Origin: an uncultured Eubacteriales bacterium
Lineage (GTDB): Bacteria > Bacillota > Clostridia > Christensenellales > Aristaeellaceae
NCBI GenBank assembly: GCA_900540045.1
Contig: UQEF01000004.1
Span: 1-61,196, forward strand
DNA length: 61,196 nt
Direction of reading: 5' to 3'
Shown here: positions 1 to 8,228 of the stretch, piece by piece
Numbering within the stretch: position 1 is the first letter of the stretch
Layout: each line of letters opens with the position of its first letter
Made by a program: the position numbers and the translations under genes
Notes under the pieces: generated by a model
The model's database searches: none
The model's input: the letters and a program-made list of their open reading frames with translations, nothing else
What the model was told of the DNA's origin: nothing

Positions 1-2
1 CC

Positions 3-494
3 TGGTATGCGTACGTATATGATGAATATTACGATTGTATCCTGTGCCCGCAAGATAAGGTCCTGAGTTATGCCACCACCAACCGTGAAGGATACCGGGA
101 ATATAAGAGCAAGGGCTACATCTGTCAAAGCTGTTCAGTGCGGGAAAACTGTACGCAAAACCGGCAGTACACGAAAACCGTAACCCGTCATATCTGGCAG
201 GAGTATCTGGAGCGGGCAGAGGATATCCGGCATTCGCCGATAGGCAAAGCAACCTATGCTCTGCGTTCGCAGACGATTGAGCGTGTTTTTGCAGACGCAA
301 AAGAGAAACACGCAATGCGTTATACTCTATATCGGGGGCTGGCCGCGGTTACCGCATGGGTCAAGCTCAAGTTTGCTGCGATGAATCTCAAGAAACTCGC
401 CCTCCACAAGTGGCGACCTTTATCGTATTTCTACTTTCTCCTACTGCAAGAAGCCACTTTGCTACGATGCAAAGTGGCTTCTTTGACAGTCTGA
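3..494 (+). pseudogene. IS1182-type transposase, C-terminal fragment (cut by window edge)
   Basis: An open frame runs from base 3 to the TGA at 494 with no start in view, so this is the C-terminal part of a longer protein; whether the gene is intact to the left cannot be seen. Paired cysteines (CILC, CQSC, ENC) followed by a segment with RSQTIERVFADAKEKHAMR and a final MNLKKLAL helix are what I associate with IS1182-family DDE transposases; the IERVFAD-K glutamate would be the last acidic residue of the DDE triad. The last 20 or so residues are encoded by the hairpin that closes the element, so the element probably ends near 495. Family assignment is from recalled motifs, not a search. Confidence 0.75.
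450..484 (+). terminator. Hairpin at the 3' end of the transposase gene
   Basis: Perfect 12-base inverted repeat, 450-461 (GAAGCCACTTTG) against 470-481, eight-base loop, followed by TTT. It lies inside the last codons of the transposase frame, as in IS elements that carry their own terminator near the right end. Confidence 0.7.
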
Positions 495-495
495 A

Positions 496-521
496 CGGAC
501 CGCCCCGTTTAGGGCGGTCCG
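496..521. terminator. Probable bidirectional terminator between transposase and dehydrogenase gene
   Basis: Perfect 10-base inverted repeat, 496-505 (CGGACCGCCC) against 512-521, six-base loop. It lies 18 bases past the stop of the minus-strand dehydrogenase gene. There is no long T tract, so it could also be a leftover repeat at the IS boundary. Confidence 0.5.
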
Positions 522-539
522 CTACATCATGCGAAGAAA

Positions 540-1565
540 TCACACATGGTACTCCATCGGATAGGTCAGATAGCTGATCTCTTCCAGCTGGTCGCAGGTG
601 ACGTAGCCTGCGGGCGCGTTGAGCAGGCTGGGGATGCGGTTGACGATGGTGGCGCAGGTGTGCTCCACGGTAGCGGGCTTCACCACATGGAATTCCGTGT
701 TGGGCTCGCCCGTGATCCACCAGTCGCACAGATCGCCATCGTCGGGACCATAGACCTTGCCGATGGTCTCTTCCTCGATGGTGATGCCCTGCATGGTCTC
801 AATCGTCACCACGGCGGACATGCCGATGCAGTTTCCGGCTTTGATGGTCTTGCCCAACGTGGCGGAGTACAGGTCATGATCCACGGTATAGGGCACGTGC
901 TTCTGGGTGATGGATTTGATGGTCAGGCCCAGCTTGTTGCAGATGGCCTCGCTGGCGTTCCAGGCATAGGAGGGCTCAAACGAATCGGGATGGGCGATTT
1001 GCGCCTCGAATTCGTCCAGGGTCAGGTCGCAGCCGTGCGCCTTGGCCAGGGCCAGGCCGTAGTCCTCAACGTTATAGCTGTAGGCGCCCTTGATCTTTTC
1101 GATGCGGTGGCAGCTTCCGGCCACCATAGCCACCATATTGATCCAGAAGGTATCCTGCATGCCGGAGCCGGTAACGGTGCAGCCGTTTTCCCTGGCCAGC
1201 GCATCCAGCTTGTTGATCATGGCGGCGGCGGTGGTCCAGGGGTAGATGGCCTCCTCGCAGGTGGTGATGACGTTAATGCCGCGCAGCACGCACTTTTCCA
1301 CGTGATCGTAGATGTCTCCGATGAAGCTGAAGAGGGTGACGATGGCCACATCCGCCGCACATTCGTCGAGCACCTTGTCCGCGTCATTGGAAATGATCAC
1401 GCCGGTCTTTACGCCAAGGCCCGCGAAGTCGCCTACATCCTGGCCCACCACGGCGGGGTCCACGTCGATGGCGCCCACGATCTGCGCGCCGTGCTCGTAG
1501 AGGTAGCGCAGGATATACTTGCTCATCTTGCCGCAGCCATATTGTACGACCTTGATCTTTTCCAT
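540..1565 (-). CDS. 2,4-diaminopentanoate dehydrogenase-like oxidoreductase
   Basis: 341 residues, full length for this family. The N-terminus ([17 protein letters not shown], then GAIDVDP around residue 35) is a Rossmann nucleotide-binding fold of the dihydrodipicolinate-reductase type, and the rest resembles the C-terminal domain of 2,4-diaminopentanoate dehydrogenase (Ord), which deaminates (2R,4S)-2,4-diaminopentanoate with NAD(P)+ in ornithine fermentation. No other ornithine-fermentation genes (oraS/oraE, ortA/ortB) are nearby, so the substrate is uncertain and another amine is possible. The start has AAGGAGG 6-7 bases upstream. The promoter has a 19-base spacer and a dyad typical of MerR control and lies over the stop codon of the upstream merR gene, so that regulator most likely activates it. 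Confidence 0.72.
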   Translation of the reverse strand: MEKIKVVQYGCGKMSKYILRYLYEHGAQIVGAIDVDPAVVGQDVGDFAGLGVKTGVIISNDADKVLDECAADVAIVTLFSFIGDIYDHVEKCVLRGINVITTCEEAIYPWTTAAAMINKLDALARENGCTVTGSGMQDTFWINMVAMVAGSCHRIEKIKGAYSYNVEDYGLALAKAHGCDLTLDEFEAQIAHPDSFEPSYAWNASEAICNKLGLTIKSITQKHVPYTVDHDLYSATLGKTIKAGNCIGMSAVVTIETMQGITIEEETIGKVYGPDDGDLCDWWITGEPNTEFHVVKPATVEHTCATIVNRIPSLLNAPAGYVTCDQLEEISYLTYPMEYHV

Positions 1566-1597
1566 GAAGGGAACCTCCTTGTTATTTTGTTAACAAT

Positions 1598-1628
1598 AGT
1601 ATAAACGCTCATCCAACAGGAGGGTCAA
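1598..1628 (-). promoter_or_regulatory. MerR-type promoter with 19-base spacer for the dehydrogenase gene
   Basis: On the minus strand TTGACC (1628-1623) and TATACT (1603-1598) are separated by 19 bases, the over-long spacer that MerR-family activators remodel. The spacer carries an imperfect dyad at 1605-1625 with arms of pattern ACnCTCnT / AnGAGnGT centred on 1615. The -35 box overlaps the TGA stop of the merR gene. Confidence 0.7.
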
Positions 1629-2476
1629 GGGGTTCTGGAAAATTCCACCGGCACCTGCAGGCGCAGAAACATGCTGCGCTGGTCCCCGTCGAATACGTTG
1701 AACTCCGTGAGCACCTCGCACAGGTAGTCTCCCGCAATGCGGTAGCCGTTATTCCTGCAAAATGCCAATAGTTTGCTGGCGCAGGCGATTTCGTCGTCGT
1801 AATGATCCAGATAGATGCAGGCATACATGCCGCTGTCCACCACCGAGGCGCTCAGGCCGCAGGCCTGGGCCTGCTGGTCGGTGAAGATGAACACGCGGTC
1901 CGCCACGAAATGCCCACGGGCAAAGTTTTCCCGCGTGATGGAGGTGCCTGTGTTGTAGGAGTGAATCTGCGGACAATTCTTTGCCAGAAGGGCCTTGCGA
2001 AGGTCGGTCAGCGCCTGTTCATAGGAGGAGATATCCTTTTCATAAAAGTTTTCCGGGCAGGAAATTCCCCATATGTAGCGCCGGTCGATGTATTCCAGCG
2101 CGATGGTGCCCGTGGCGGGAGATTTGCGGTAGCGCTCGATGCTGGCAATGGCGCGTTCCACCGCGTTGTGCCGAAGCCGCAAGTCACGGATCTGCTGGTG
2201 GATCTGTTCGTTTTTACGGGCGAGAATCTGTTCGATCAGGGCAATGTCCTCGGCCTCCAGCACACCCTGGATTTCCTTGAGGCTCATGCCCAGTTCCTTC
2301 ATATAGGCGATCATGTCCAGACGGGCGTTCTGGTTGATGTCATAATACCGGTAGCCGGTTTCCCCGTCCACATGGCGCGGCTTGAGCAGTCCCAGCTGAT
2401 CGTACAGGCGCAGCGTGGGCACCGTCGTCTGGTTCATCTCCGCCATTTTTCCGATGGAAAGAAGGTTTCGCTTCAT
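1625..2476 (-). CDS. MerR-family regulator with C-terminal effector-binding domain
   Basis: The N-terminus (LLSIGKMAEMNQTTVPTLRLYDQLGLLKP..., then TGYRYY) is the MerR winged helix-turn-helix. A coiled-coil follows at about residues 80-120 (EQILARKNEQIHQQIRDLR), then a roughly 150-residue GyrI/BltR-like effector domain. The start at 2476 is chosen because GGAGGA lies about 8 bases upstream; a TTG at 2491 would place that site inside the gene. The target promoter is probably that of the adjacent dehydrogenase, and a second dyad just upstream of this gene suggests autoregulation. The ligand is unknown; a cationic amine would fit the neighbour's family. Confidence 0.85.
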   Translation of the reverse strand: MKRNLLSIGKMAEMNQTTVPTLRLYDQLGLLKPRHVDGETGYRYYDINQNARLDMIAYMKELGMSLKEIQGVLEAEDIALIEQILARKNEQIHQQIRDLRLRHNAVERAIASIERYRKSPATGTIALEYIDRRYIWGISCPENFYEKDISSYEQALTDLRKALLAKNCPQIHSYNTGTSITRENFARGHFVADRVFIFTDQQAQACGLSASVVDSGMYACIYLDHYDDEIACASKLLAFCRNNGYRIAGDYLCEVLTEFNVFDGDQRSMFLRLQVPVEFSRTP

Positions 2477-2490
2477 GACATGCTCCTCCA

Positions 2491-2513
2491 AACTCTAATG
2501 TTCCTATAGAGTT
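2491..2513. promoter_or_regulatory. MerR operator-like dyad upstream of merR
   Basis: Perfect 7-base inverted repeat AACTCTA (2491-2497) / TAGAGTT (2507-2513) around a 9-base centre, 15 bases upstream of the merR start. When centred, it matches the dyad at 1605-1625 at 11 of 21 positions, including the outer ACnCT and AGnGT arms. No clear -35/-10 pair could be assigned around it. Confidence 0.6.
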
Positions 2514-2576
2514 ATATGGGGTCGTGAGTATCTTTTTCCATACGCAGTGCGGCGTTTCCTGCCTGAAATTGCGCAG

Positions 2577-2609
2577 AAAAAAACGGAGGGCGGAATGTTT
2601 CCGTCCTCC
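2577..2609 (-). terminator. Intrinsic terminator after the sugar kinase gene
   Basis: Stem 2585-2594 (GGAGGGCGGA) against 2600-2609 with one G-T wobble, five-base loop, followed on the minus strand by seven T residues (2583-2577). It starts 22 bases past the kinase stop. Confidence 0.85.
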
Positions 2610-2631
2610 TGTCTGCCTGGGACCTGCAGGG

Positions 2632-3705
2632 TCAGCGCACCTTTTGCGCAGCTTCCTGCACGATGGCATTCATGCGATCCCACTTGTCCTCCATGTCAGC
2701 CACCAGCTTCATCTGCGTGCGGGCGCGATCCAGATTGTGGCCTTTGCGGGATACGTGGAAATAGATGTCGCCGTTGAGGTAATCAGCCAGGAAACGCGAT
2801 CCGCATTCCAGCGTCATCAGCTTGGCCCCCAGGGGCAGGGTATCGATTTCCGCCTGGGTCAGCCGCGCGGCGCAGGCGCTCAGGAAGCCCTCGGTATAGG
2901 TTTCAAACAGCTCCAGCGACATCGTCACCCGGCTCAGGTCCTTTTCATCCTCTGCCGCCGTGGAGGCGCCGAAGCGGATGGAATCGCCAAAGTCGTTGGC
3001 CGCCAGACCGGGTATCACGGTATCCAGATCAATTACGCAAAGCGGGGCGCGGGTGAAGCGGTCCAGCATCACGTTGTTGAGCTTGGTGTCGTTATGGGTC
3101 ACCCGCAGGGGCAGTTTGCCTGCGCGGCACAGGTCCATCAGCGCGGCGGCTTCCTGCTCGCGCGCCAGATAGAAGTCCAGCTCGGCACGGACCTCATTCA
3201 GCCGGCCGGCCCGGTTTTCCTGCATGGCCTGCTTGAGCTGCTCATAACGCGCGGGCGTATCGTGGAAATGCGGGATGGTCTCCGTCAGCGTGTGGGCGGG
3301 AAAGTCCGCCAGCTGATTCTGGAACATGCCGAAGGCCACGCCGCTCTGCTTCAGATCGTCCACGCTTTCGGGCTTGTCCAGGCACAGGCTGTCGGTTACA
3401 AATTCGTACAGCCGCCAGGTTTCGTCCTCTCCCACGGTCAGATAGGGCCTGCCGTCCAGCGTGGGCACCAAGGTGAGCACATGCCGGGGGTCGGGGTCCT
3501 GCTGGCGCAGCGCGCCCGTCACGGCGATGATATTGTCCATCAGCCCCGCGGCGTTATGGAACACGTAGCTGTTGATCTTCTGCAGAATGTACAGGTGCGG
3601 ACGGCTGGTCACCAGTAGATAGGTTTCATTGATGTGCCCGCTGCCGTAGCGCGCGCAGCTGATGGGCAAGCCGTCCAGGGCGAATTGACGGTAGATGCTT
3701 TCCAT
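2632..3705 (-). CDS. N-acetylhexosamine 1-kinase-like phosphotransferase (APH fold)
   Basis: 357 residues. The Brenner motif HNDTKLNN (about residue 200) followed by IDLDTV gives the catalytic Asp and metal-binding Asp of aminoglycoside-phosphotransferase-fold kinases. The N-terminal GSGHINETYLL and overall length match NahK, the N-acetylhexosamine 1-kinase of the lacto-N-biose/galacto-N-biose pathway, which makes GalNAc-1-P or GlcNAc-1-P. The start ATG at 3705 lies 3 bases past the stop of the nucleotidyltransferase gene, whose last codons contain its GGAGG site, so the two are translationally coupled. No phosphorylase (lnpA) or galE is nearby, so the exact sugar is open. Confidence 0.75.
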   Translation of the reverse strand: MESIYRQFALDGLPISCARYGSGHINETYLLVTSRPHLYILQKINSYVFHNAAGLMDNIIAVTGALRQQDPDPRHVLTLVPTLDGRPYLTVGEDETWRLYEFVTDSLCLDKPESVDDLKQSGVAFGMFQNQLADFPAHTLTETIPHFHDTPARYEQLKQAMQENRAGRLNEVRAELDFYLAREQEAAALMDLCRAGKLPLRVTHNDTKLNNVMLDRFTRAPLCVIDLDTVIPGLAANDFGDSIRFGASTAAEDEKDLSRVTMSLELFETYTEGFLSACAARLTQAEIDTLPLGAKLMTLECGSRFLADYLNGDIYFHVSRKGHNLDRARTQMKLVADMEDKWDRMNAIVQEAAQKVR

Positions 3706-3708
3706 GGC

Positions 3709-4620
3709 TCACTTCCTCCACAGGTGTTCGGGATATACCCCGCTTTCCCGCATGGAGGCCAGCGCGGCGCGGATGTTGGGCATGTCATTGGCATAGGTCA
3801 TGCCGTACCAGCGCTCGTGCGTGGGCAGCACCTTCACCGTAGCCTTGCCCTCCTTGAGCAGCTGGTTGGGAATCAGCGGCAGGAAGTATTCGCACTTGAG
3901 GGGGTTCACGGGCAGGTTTTCCCGCAGCCAGGGGGCAAAACGCGCGTCGATTTCGTCCAAAATGGCGGTGTGGAAGCCCCACATGTTCATGCTCACATAG
4001 GTGCCGGCCGGCACGAAGGTGAAGTGCTCGCCATCCTCGGTATAGGCCGCGCCGCCCTCGCGCGGCTCGATGTGCGTGCGCTCGGTCACGGATACCAGCA
4101 TGCTGTGCTCATCCGTCTGGCAGATGCCGCGTGCCACATGACCGTTTTCGGTCAGGGTGTTTTCAATGCGGTAGCCCACCATGGCATGGGCCGAGGGAGA
4201 TGCCTCCGTGGTCAGGAACTGCGCGATGCTCTCAAAGGAGGTGCGGCCGTAGAAATCGTCGGCATTGATCACGCAGAACGGCGCGTCGATCTTCTCGCGG
4301 GCGCACAGCACGGCATGCGCGGTGCCCCAGGGCTTGACGCGTCCCTCAGGAACGGAGAAGCCTTCGGGCAGCCGGTCCGGCGTCTGATAGGCGAAATCCA
4401 CCTGCACCTCGCCGCTCAGGCGCGAAAGAATCAGATTAGTAAAGTCGGCCTCCAGCTCCGGCTTGATGATCAGCACCACACGCCCAAAGCCCGCGCGCAT
4501 GGCGTCGAAAATGGAATAGTCCATCAGGATATGTCCGGCGTCATCCACCGGCGTGATTTGCTTCAATCCTCCAAAACGGCTGCCCATCCCGGCGGCCATG
4601 ATGACCAGAACAGGTTTCAT
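3709..4620 (-). CDS. Sugar-1-phosphate nucleotidyltransferase
   Basis: 303 residues. The N-terminal MAAGMGSRFGGLKQ is the GxGxR...K nucleotide-binding signature of NTP-transferase enzymes, and INADDFYG at about residue 120 supplies the metal-binding aspartate. It is first gene of a two-gene unit with the downstream sugar 1-kinase, so kinase and uridylyl/guanylyl transfer probably act in sequence: sugar to sugar-1-P to NDP-sugar. The start at 4620 has AAGGGGTG upstream. The nucleotide and sugar specificity cannot be read from the sequence. The divergent PocR/AraC gene may regulate it. Confidence 0.8.
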   Translation of the reverse strand: MKPVLVIMAAGMGSRFGGLKQITPVDDAGHILMDYSIFDAMRAGFGRVVLIIKPELEADFTNLILSRLSGEVQVDFAYQTPDRLPEGFSVPEGRVKPWGTAHAVLCAREKIDAPFCVINADDFYGRTSFESIAQFLTTEASPSAHAMVGYRIENTLTENGHVARGICQTDEHSMLVSVTERTHIEPREGGAAYTEDGEHFTFVPAGTYVSMNMWGFHTAILDEIDARFAPWLRENLPVNPLKCEYFLPLIPNQLLKEGKATVKVLPTHERWYGMTYANDMPNIRAALASMRESGVYPEHLWRK

Positions 4621-4747
4621 CTATGCCACACCCCTTTTGCTTCATCCGGTTTGATTTCCATTCCTAGCATAGCACGAACGCGTGCAAAAGCTAAGAGAAA
4701 CCTTTCCCGAAATCTAGTAAAATCTTTCGTTTTTCCAACAAATGCGC

Positions 4748-4753
4748 TATAAT
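4748..4753 (+). promoter_or_regulatory. -10 element for the AraC/PocR gene
   Basis: TATAAT 31 bases upstream of the ATG at 4784. The 17-base-spaced -35 position (4725-4730, TTTCGT) is a poor match, consistent with an activator-dependent promoter. The 163-base divergent gap also serves the nucleotidyltransferase gene on the other strand. Confidence 0.5.
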
Positions 4754-4783
4754 GAACAAAACAGATGAAAAGGCGGGCTGCGT

Positions 4784-5650
4784 ATGCTGAACAAAGACGA
4801 TTTTCAGCGCCTGGGACGGCTGCTCAACAACCTGCACCTTTTGACGGGCATCAAGTTTTCCCTGATGGACGAATGGGGGAACGAGCTGTATGCCAGCAGC
4901 TTCAAGGCGCCCTTCTGCGGCCTCATCATGCAGGAGGACAGCGGCTTTGAACGCTGTCATACCTGCGACAGGAAGGCGGCAGAGGAGGTGGGACGCACGC
5001 AGGTGCGCCGCAAATACCTGTGCCATGCGGGCCTGTATGAGGTGGCCCTGCCTGTGACGGAGAAGCGGCGCACGGTAGCGACCATTCTCTTTGGGCAGAT
5101 GCTTGACGATGCGCCGCGCGAGGAGCAGTGGCGGCGGGTGGCAGCCCGATGCGCCTGGTACCCCGACCAGGACGCGCTGTATCAGGCTTTTTTGCGCCTG
5201 CGCCGGATCTCGGCCCGTCAGATGACGGCCTGCCTGGAAATTGTGCAGGCCTGCGTGAGCGAGGTGCGGCTGTCCGGCCTGCAGGCCACTAGCCGCCGCG
5301 ACGACGCGGAGCTGCTGCAAAGCTACATCGATACGCATTACGCACAGGCACTGGACTCCACCGGCATTGCCGAGGCGCTGAACGTGGGCAAAACCAAGCT
5401 GTATACGGTCTGCAAGGAGCATTTTCAGCTCACGCCCATGCAGCTGGTCACCTGCCGGCGCATGCAGGCGGCCATGGACCTGCTTTTGAATACGGCCGAA
5501 CCCGTGAAATACGTGGCCCGCGCGGTGGGCATTGCGGATGAAAACTATTTTACCAAGGTATTTAAGGCTCAGACCGGCGAAACGCCTACGGCGTTCCGGA
5601 GGCACCATGCCGGAAACGGAGAAGGGTTGGCTGACAGCACGCGGAGCTAG
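4784..5650 (+). CDS. AraC-family regulator with N-terminal PocR sensory domain
   Basis: 288 residues. Residues 1-165 match the PocR ligand-binding domain (LLTGIKFSLMD..., CHTCDRKAAEEVG, YLCHAGLYEVALPV), a PAS-like fold with conserved cysteines. Residues 185-280 form the AraC double helix-turn-helix (TGIAEALNVGKTKLYTVCKEHF; AVGIADENYFTKVFKAQTGETPTAFR). It is divergent from the sugar nucleotidyltransferase/kinase pair and is the obvious candidate regulator. PocR domains have been linked to small hydrocarbon ligands such as propanediol; the ligand here is unknown. Confidence 0.88.
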   Translation: MLNKDDFQRLGRLLNNLHLLTGIKFSLMDEWGNELYASSFKAPFCGLIMQEDSGFERCHTCDRKAAEEVGRTQVRRKYLCHAGLYEVALPVTEKRRTVATILFGQMLDDAPREEQWRRVAARCAWYPDQDALYQAFLRLRRISARQMTACLEIVQACVSEVRLSGLQATSRRDDAELLQSYIDTHYAQALDSTGIAEALNVGKTKLYTVCKEHFQLTPMQLVTCRRMQAAMDLLLNTAEPVKYVARAVGIADENYFTKVFKAQTGETPTAFRRHHAGNGEGLADSTRS

Positions 5651-5665
5651 TGGCGTGGCCCGGCA

Positions 5666-6148
5666 TCAAACCGGGCAGTTGGATTTTCCGCATACGCTCC
5701 GCACATCCAGGCAGAGCACACATACGCGCCCAAGCATGGCGGGCGTGAAGGAAAATTCTCTGCCCGTCTGCCGCTTCATCAGGCAGGTCAGGGCGTCGCA
5801 CGCTTCCTGCGGGCTTTCCACCACGCGAAGCAAGCCCATCCCCGTTACGCTCCGGTAAGTACAGGTATAGCCACAGGCGCTTTCCGCGCCAACCACCGCA
5901 TAGTCCGCATCCATCTCGAAGGCGGCACGGGGGTCCCGGCGAAGGGCGTCCAGCTTGCGGCCCTCGCCGGCACAGTGAAAATACAGCTTCAGCCCGCTTT
6001 CATCCCACCGGTAACCATAGCTCATCGGCACGATGTAGGGGCCTTCCTCATCCCACAGGGCCAGGCGGCAGATCTGGCAGCGGTCCAGAATGGCGCGTAT
6101 GCCGGCCTCATCGGCAACCTGGCGGTCCGTGCGGCGCATGGGCCTCAT
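5666..6148 (-). CDS. PNPOx-like flavin-binding protein (NimA-like)
   Basis: 160 residues with the split-barrel pattern of pyridoxamine-5'-phosphate-oxidase-like proteins: ILDRCQICRLALWDEEGPYIVPMSYGY, then LYFHCAGEGRKLDALRRDPRAAFEM. This arrangement is typical of NimA/5-nitroimidazole-reductase-like flavoproteins common in anaerobes; the usual role is FMN-dependent reduction of a small molecule. Its ATG overlaps the rmuC stop by four bases (ATGA), so the two are coupled. It is convergent with the AraC gene with only 15 bases between stops. Confidence 0.82.
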   Translation of the reverse strand: MRPMRRTDRQVADEAGIRAILDRCQICRLALWDEEGPYIVPMSYGYRWDESGLKLYFHCAGEGRKLDALRRDPRAAFEMDADYAVVGAESACGYTCTYRSVTGMGLLRVVESPQEACDALTCLMKRQTGREFSFTPAMLGRVCVLCLDVRSVCGKSNCPV

Positions 6149-7560
6149 GGCTCTTCCTCCCCGTCTGTCAACTGTCCGTCCTGCGCAACTTCCACGACTT
6201 CCACGCGGCGCAGGCGCTTTTCGATGGCGCGCGTTTTTACAAAAGCGCTGTCAATGCTGTCGGTGGCCTGCTGCAATTTTTCCTGCGTCTTTTTCAGCAC
6301 CGTGGCAAAGCTGCCAAAATCGGCCTTGACAGCCCCCAGCAGCTTCCACACCTCGGCGGAGCGCCGCTCGATGGCCAGCGTGCGAAAGCCCATTTGCAGG
6401 CTGTTGAGCAAAGCCAGCAGCGTGCTGGGGCCCGCGATGAGCACCCGCTGCTCGCGCCGGATGGCCTCCACTGCGGATGCATGCTGCATCACCTCCGCAT
6501 AAAGCCCTTCCAGCGGCAAAAACATCACCGCAAAATCCGTGGTGTGCGGCGGGGCAATGTACTTGCCGATGCGCCGCGCCTCGGTGCGCACGGCGGTCAT
6601 CAGCGCCTTGCGCGCAGCCTCTACGGCCGGCTGGTCGCCGTTTTGGGCGGCTTCGGCCAGACGCGCGTAATCCTCCTGAGGGAACTTGCTGTCGATGGGA
6701 AGATAGACCGGCGCGCCGCCCTCCTCGCGGCCCGGCAGACAGACGGCAAACTCCACCCGCTCGCTGGAGCCGGGCGAAACGGCCACGTTGCGCTGGTACT
6801 GCGTGTCGGTCAGGGCCTCTTCCAGCAGCGCGCCCAGCTGAATTTCGCCCCATACGCCTCGGGTTTTGACGTTTCCGAGCATGCGTTTGAGATCGCCTAC
6901 GCCGCTGGCCAGGCTGTGCACCTCGCCCAGTGAGCGGTAGACCTGCTCCAGCCGCTCGCTCACCTGAGAAAAGCTGGCGGTGAGGCGCTTTTCAAGCGTG
7001 GCGCTCAATTTTTCGTCCACGGTCTGGCGCATTTCGTTAAGCTTCTGCGCGTTTTCCTCACGCATCAGGCGCGCGCCTTCCTCCAGCGTGACCCGGAGCG
7101 CCTCCATGCGCGTTTCGTTCTGGGACAGCGCGCGCGCCAATGCGGCTTCCGAGCCCTGCATGCGCGTTTCGATGCGCTTGAGGCTCTCGTCGGCGATGCG
7201 CTGCATGCCCTGCTGGCGCAGGTCGAACGCCTGCGCATTGTCGTAGCTTTGTCGGACGAGGGCGTTGACCTGCTCCGCCTGCGAACGGCTCATCGCGCTA
7301 AACGTGCCGGACAGGTTTTCCCCCAGCTGCCCGATGGCGCGCAGAAGCTCCTCCCGTCTCTGATCGCTCTGCTGCCCGAGCGCACCTTCGGTTGCCTGCA
7401 ATTCACGCCGAAGCGTTTCTTCCACAGCGGAGAGCGCTTCGCTCGCGGCCCGCCGCCCCCGCAGTACGATTGCCAGCAGCACCGCCAGCAGGACGGCGCA
7501 CAGCAGCGCAAGCGCCATGCATACCGCGGCGGCAGGGGTTAAGTTGTCAAGGAAAGCCAT
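6145..7560 (-). CDS. rmuC: DNA recombination protein RmuC
   Basis: An N-terminal transmembrane helix (about residues 7-33) is followed by a long coiled-coil (residues 40-220, rich in E, R, Q and L) and the RmuC nuclease-like core: GVWGEIQLGALLEE, FAVCLPG, YLPIDSKFPQEDYARL, and FAVMFLPLEGLYAEVM. RmuC proteins limit inversions and other rearrangements at repeats. The start is placed at ATG 7560, with GAAAGGCGG upstream; a TTG at 7593 is possible but lacks a site. It is preceded by a GC-rich hairpin after recR and followed by the coupled PNPOx gene. Confidence 0.9.
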   Translation of the reverse strand: MAFLDNLTPAAAVCMALALLCAVLLAVLLAIVLRGRRAASEALSAVEETLRRELQATEGALGQQSDQRREELLRAIGQLGENLSGTFSAMSRSQAEQVNALVRQSYDNAQAFDLRQQGMQRIADESLKRIETRMQGSEAALARALSQNETRMEALRVTLEEGARLMREENAQKLNEMRQTVDEKLSATLEKRLTASFSQVSERLEQVYRSLGEVHSLASGVGDLKRMLGNVKTRGVWGEIQLGALLEEALTDTQYQRNVAVSPGSSERVEFAVCLPGREEGGAPVYLPIDSKFPQEDYARLAEAAQNGDQPAVEAARKALMTAVRTEARRIGKYIAPPHTTDFAVMFLPLEGLYAEVMQHASAVEAIRREQRVLIAGPSTLLALLNSLQMGFRTLAIERRSAEVWKLLGAVKADFGSFATVLKKTQEKLQQATDSIDSAFVKTRAIEKRLRRVEVVEVAQDGQLTDGEEEP

Positions 7561-7596
7561 GGGCTGTTCCGCCTTTCGTATCAAAAATGGCAAACA

Positions 7597-7620
7597 GCGC
7601 CGCGCTGTGCAGCGCGGCGC
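7597..7620 (-). terminator. GC-rich hairpin between recR and rmuC
   Basis: Perfect 10-base stem GCGCCGCGCT (7597-7606) / 7611-7620 with a GTGC loop, 5 bases past the recR stop. The minus strand then reads TGTTTGCCATTTTT, an imperfect T tract, so termination may be partial. Confidence 0.6.
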
Positions 7621-7625
7621 TCGAA

Positions 7626-8225
7626 TTACATTTCCCGCCGGCCCTCCATCGCCTTTGAGAGGGTGATTTCATCCGCATATTCCAAATCGCTGCCCACGGG
7701 TACGCCATGCGCGATGCGTGTGACCAACACCCCCATGGGCTTGAGCAGCCGGGCGATGTAGGAAGCGGTAGCTTCCCCTTCAATATCCGGGTTGGTGGCC
7801 AGGATGACCTCCTTAACCGTATGATCCTTAAGGCGCGCCAGCAGCTCCCGGATACGGATATCATCCGGACCAATGCCATCCATGGGAGAAAGGGTCCCGT
7901 GCAGCACATGGTAACTGCCGTGAAAATCATGCATGCGCTCGATGGCGGCTACGTCCCGCGGGTCGCGCACCACGCAGATCTGGCCGTTGCGGCGGCGCTC
8001 GTCGGCACAGATATCACACAGCTCGCCGGTTGCGTAATTGCCGCATACCGCACAGTAGCGAATGGCCTTGCGGCCCTGGTAGAGGGCGCTGGCCAACTCG
8101 CGCACATCCTCCAGCGGCATGCCGATGATGTGATAGGCAAGCCGCTGCGCGCTTTTCTGCCCGATGCCCGGCAGGCGCGAAAGCTGCGCCACCATGCGGG
8201 CAATGGGTTCCAACTGCTGGGCCAT
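7626..8225 (-). CDS. recR: Recombination mediator RecR
   Basis: 199 residues, the standard RecR length. A helix-hairpin-helix ([17 protein letters not shown], residues 17-33), a four-cysteine zinc finger ([16 protein letters not shown]), and a Toprim domain from about residue 80 ([33 protein letters not shown]) are in the usual order. RecR with RecFO loads RecA at gaps. It starts 3 bases after the stop of the YbaB gene, a conserved pairing (often with dnaX in front; dnaX is absent here). Confidence 0.97.
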   Translation of the reverse strand: MAQQLEPIARMVAQLSRLPGIGQKSAQRLAYHIIGMPLEDVRELASALYQGRKAIRYCAVCGNYATGELCDICADERRRNGQICVVRDPRDVAAIERMHDFHGSYHVLHGTLSPMDGIGPDDIRIRELLARLKDHTVKEVILATNPDIEGEATASYIARLLKPMGVLVTRIAHGVPVGSDLEYADEITLSKAMEGRREM

Positions 8226-8228
8226 GGC

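Noticed and set aside
546..1604. 352-residue plus-strand reading opposite the dehydrogenase gene
   Set aside because: It is antisense to a gene with clear family motifs and a good ribosome site; its composition (Gly, Val, His-rich, low complexity) is what GC-rich antisense frames give.
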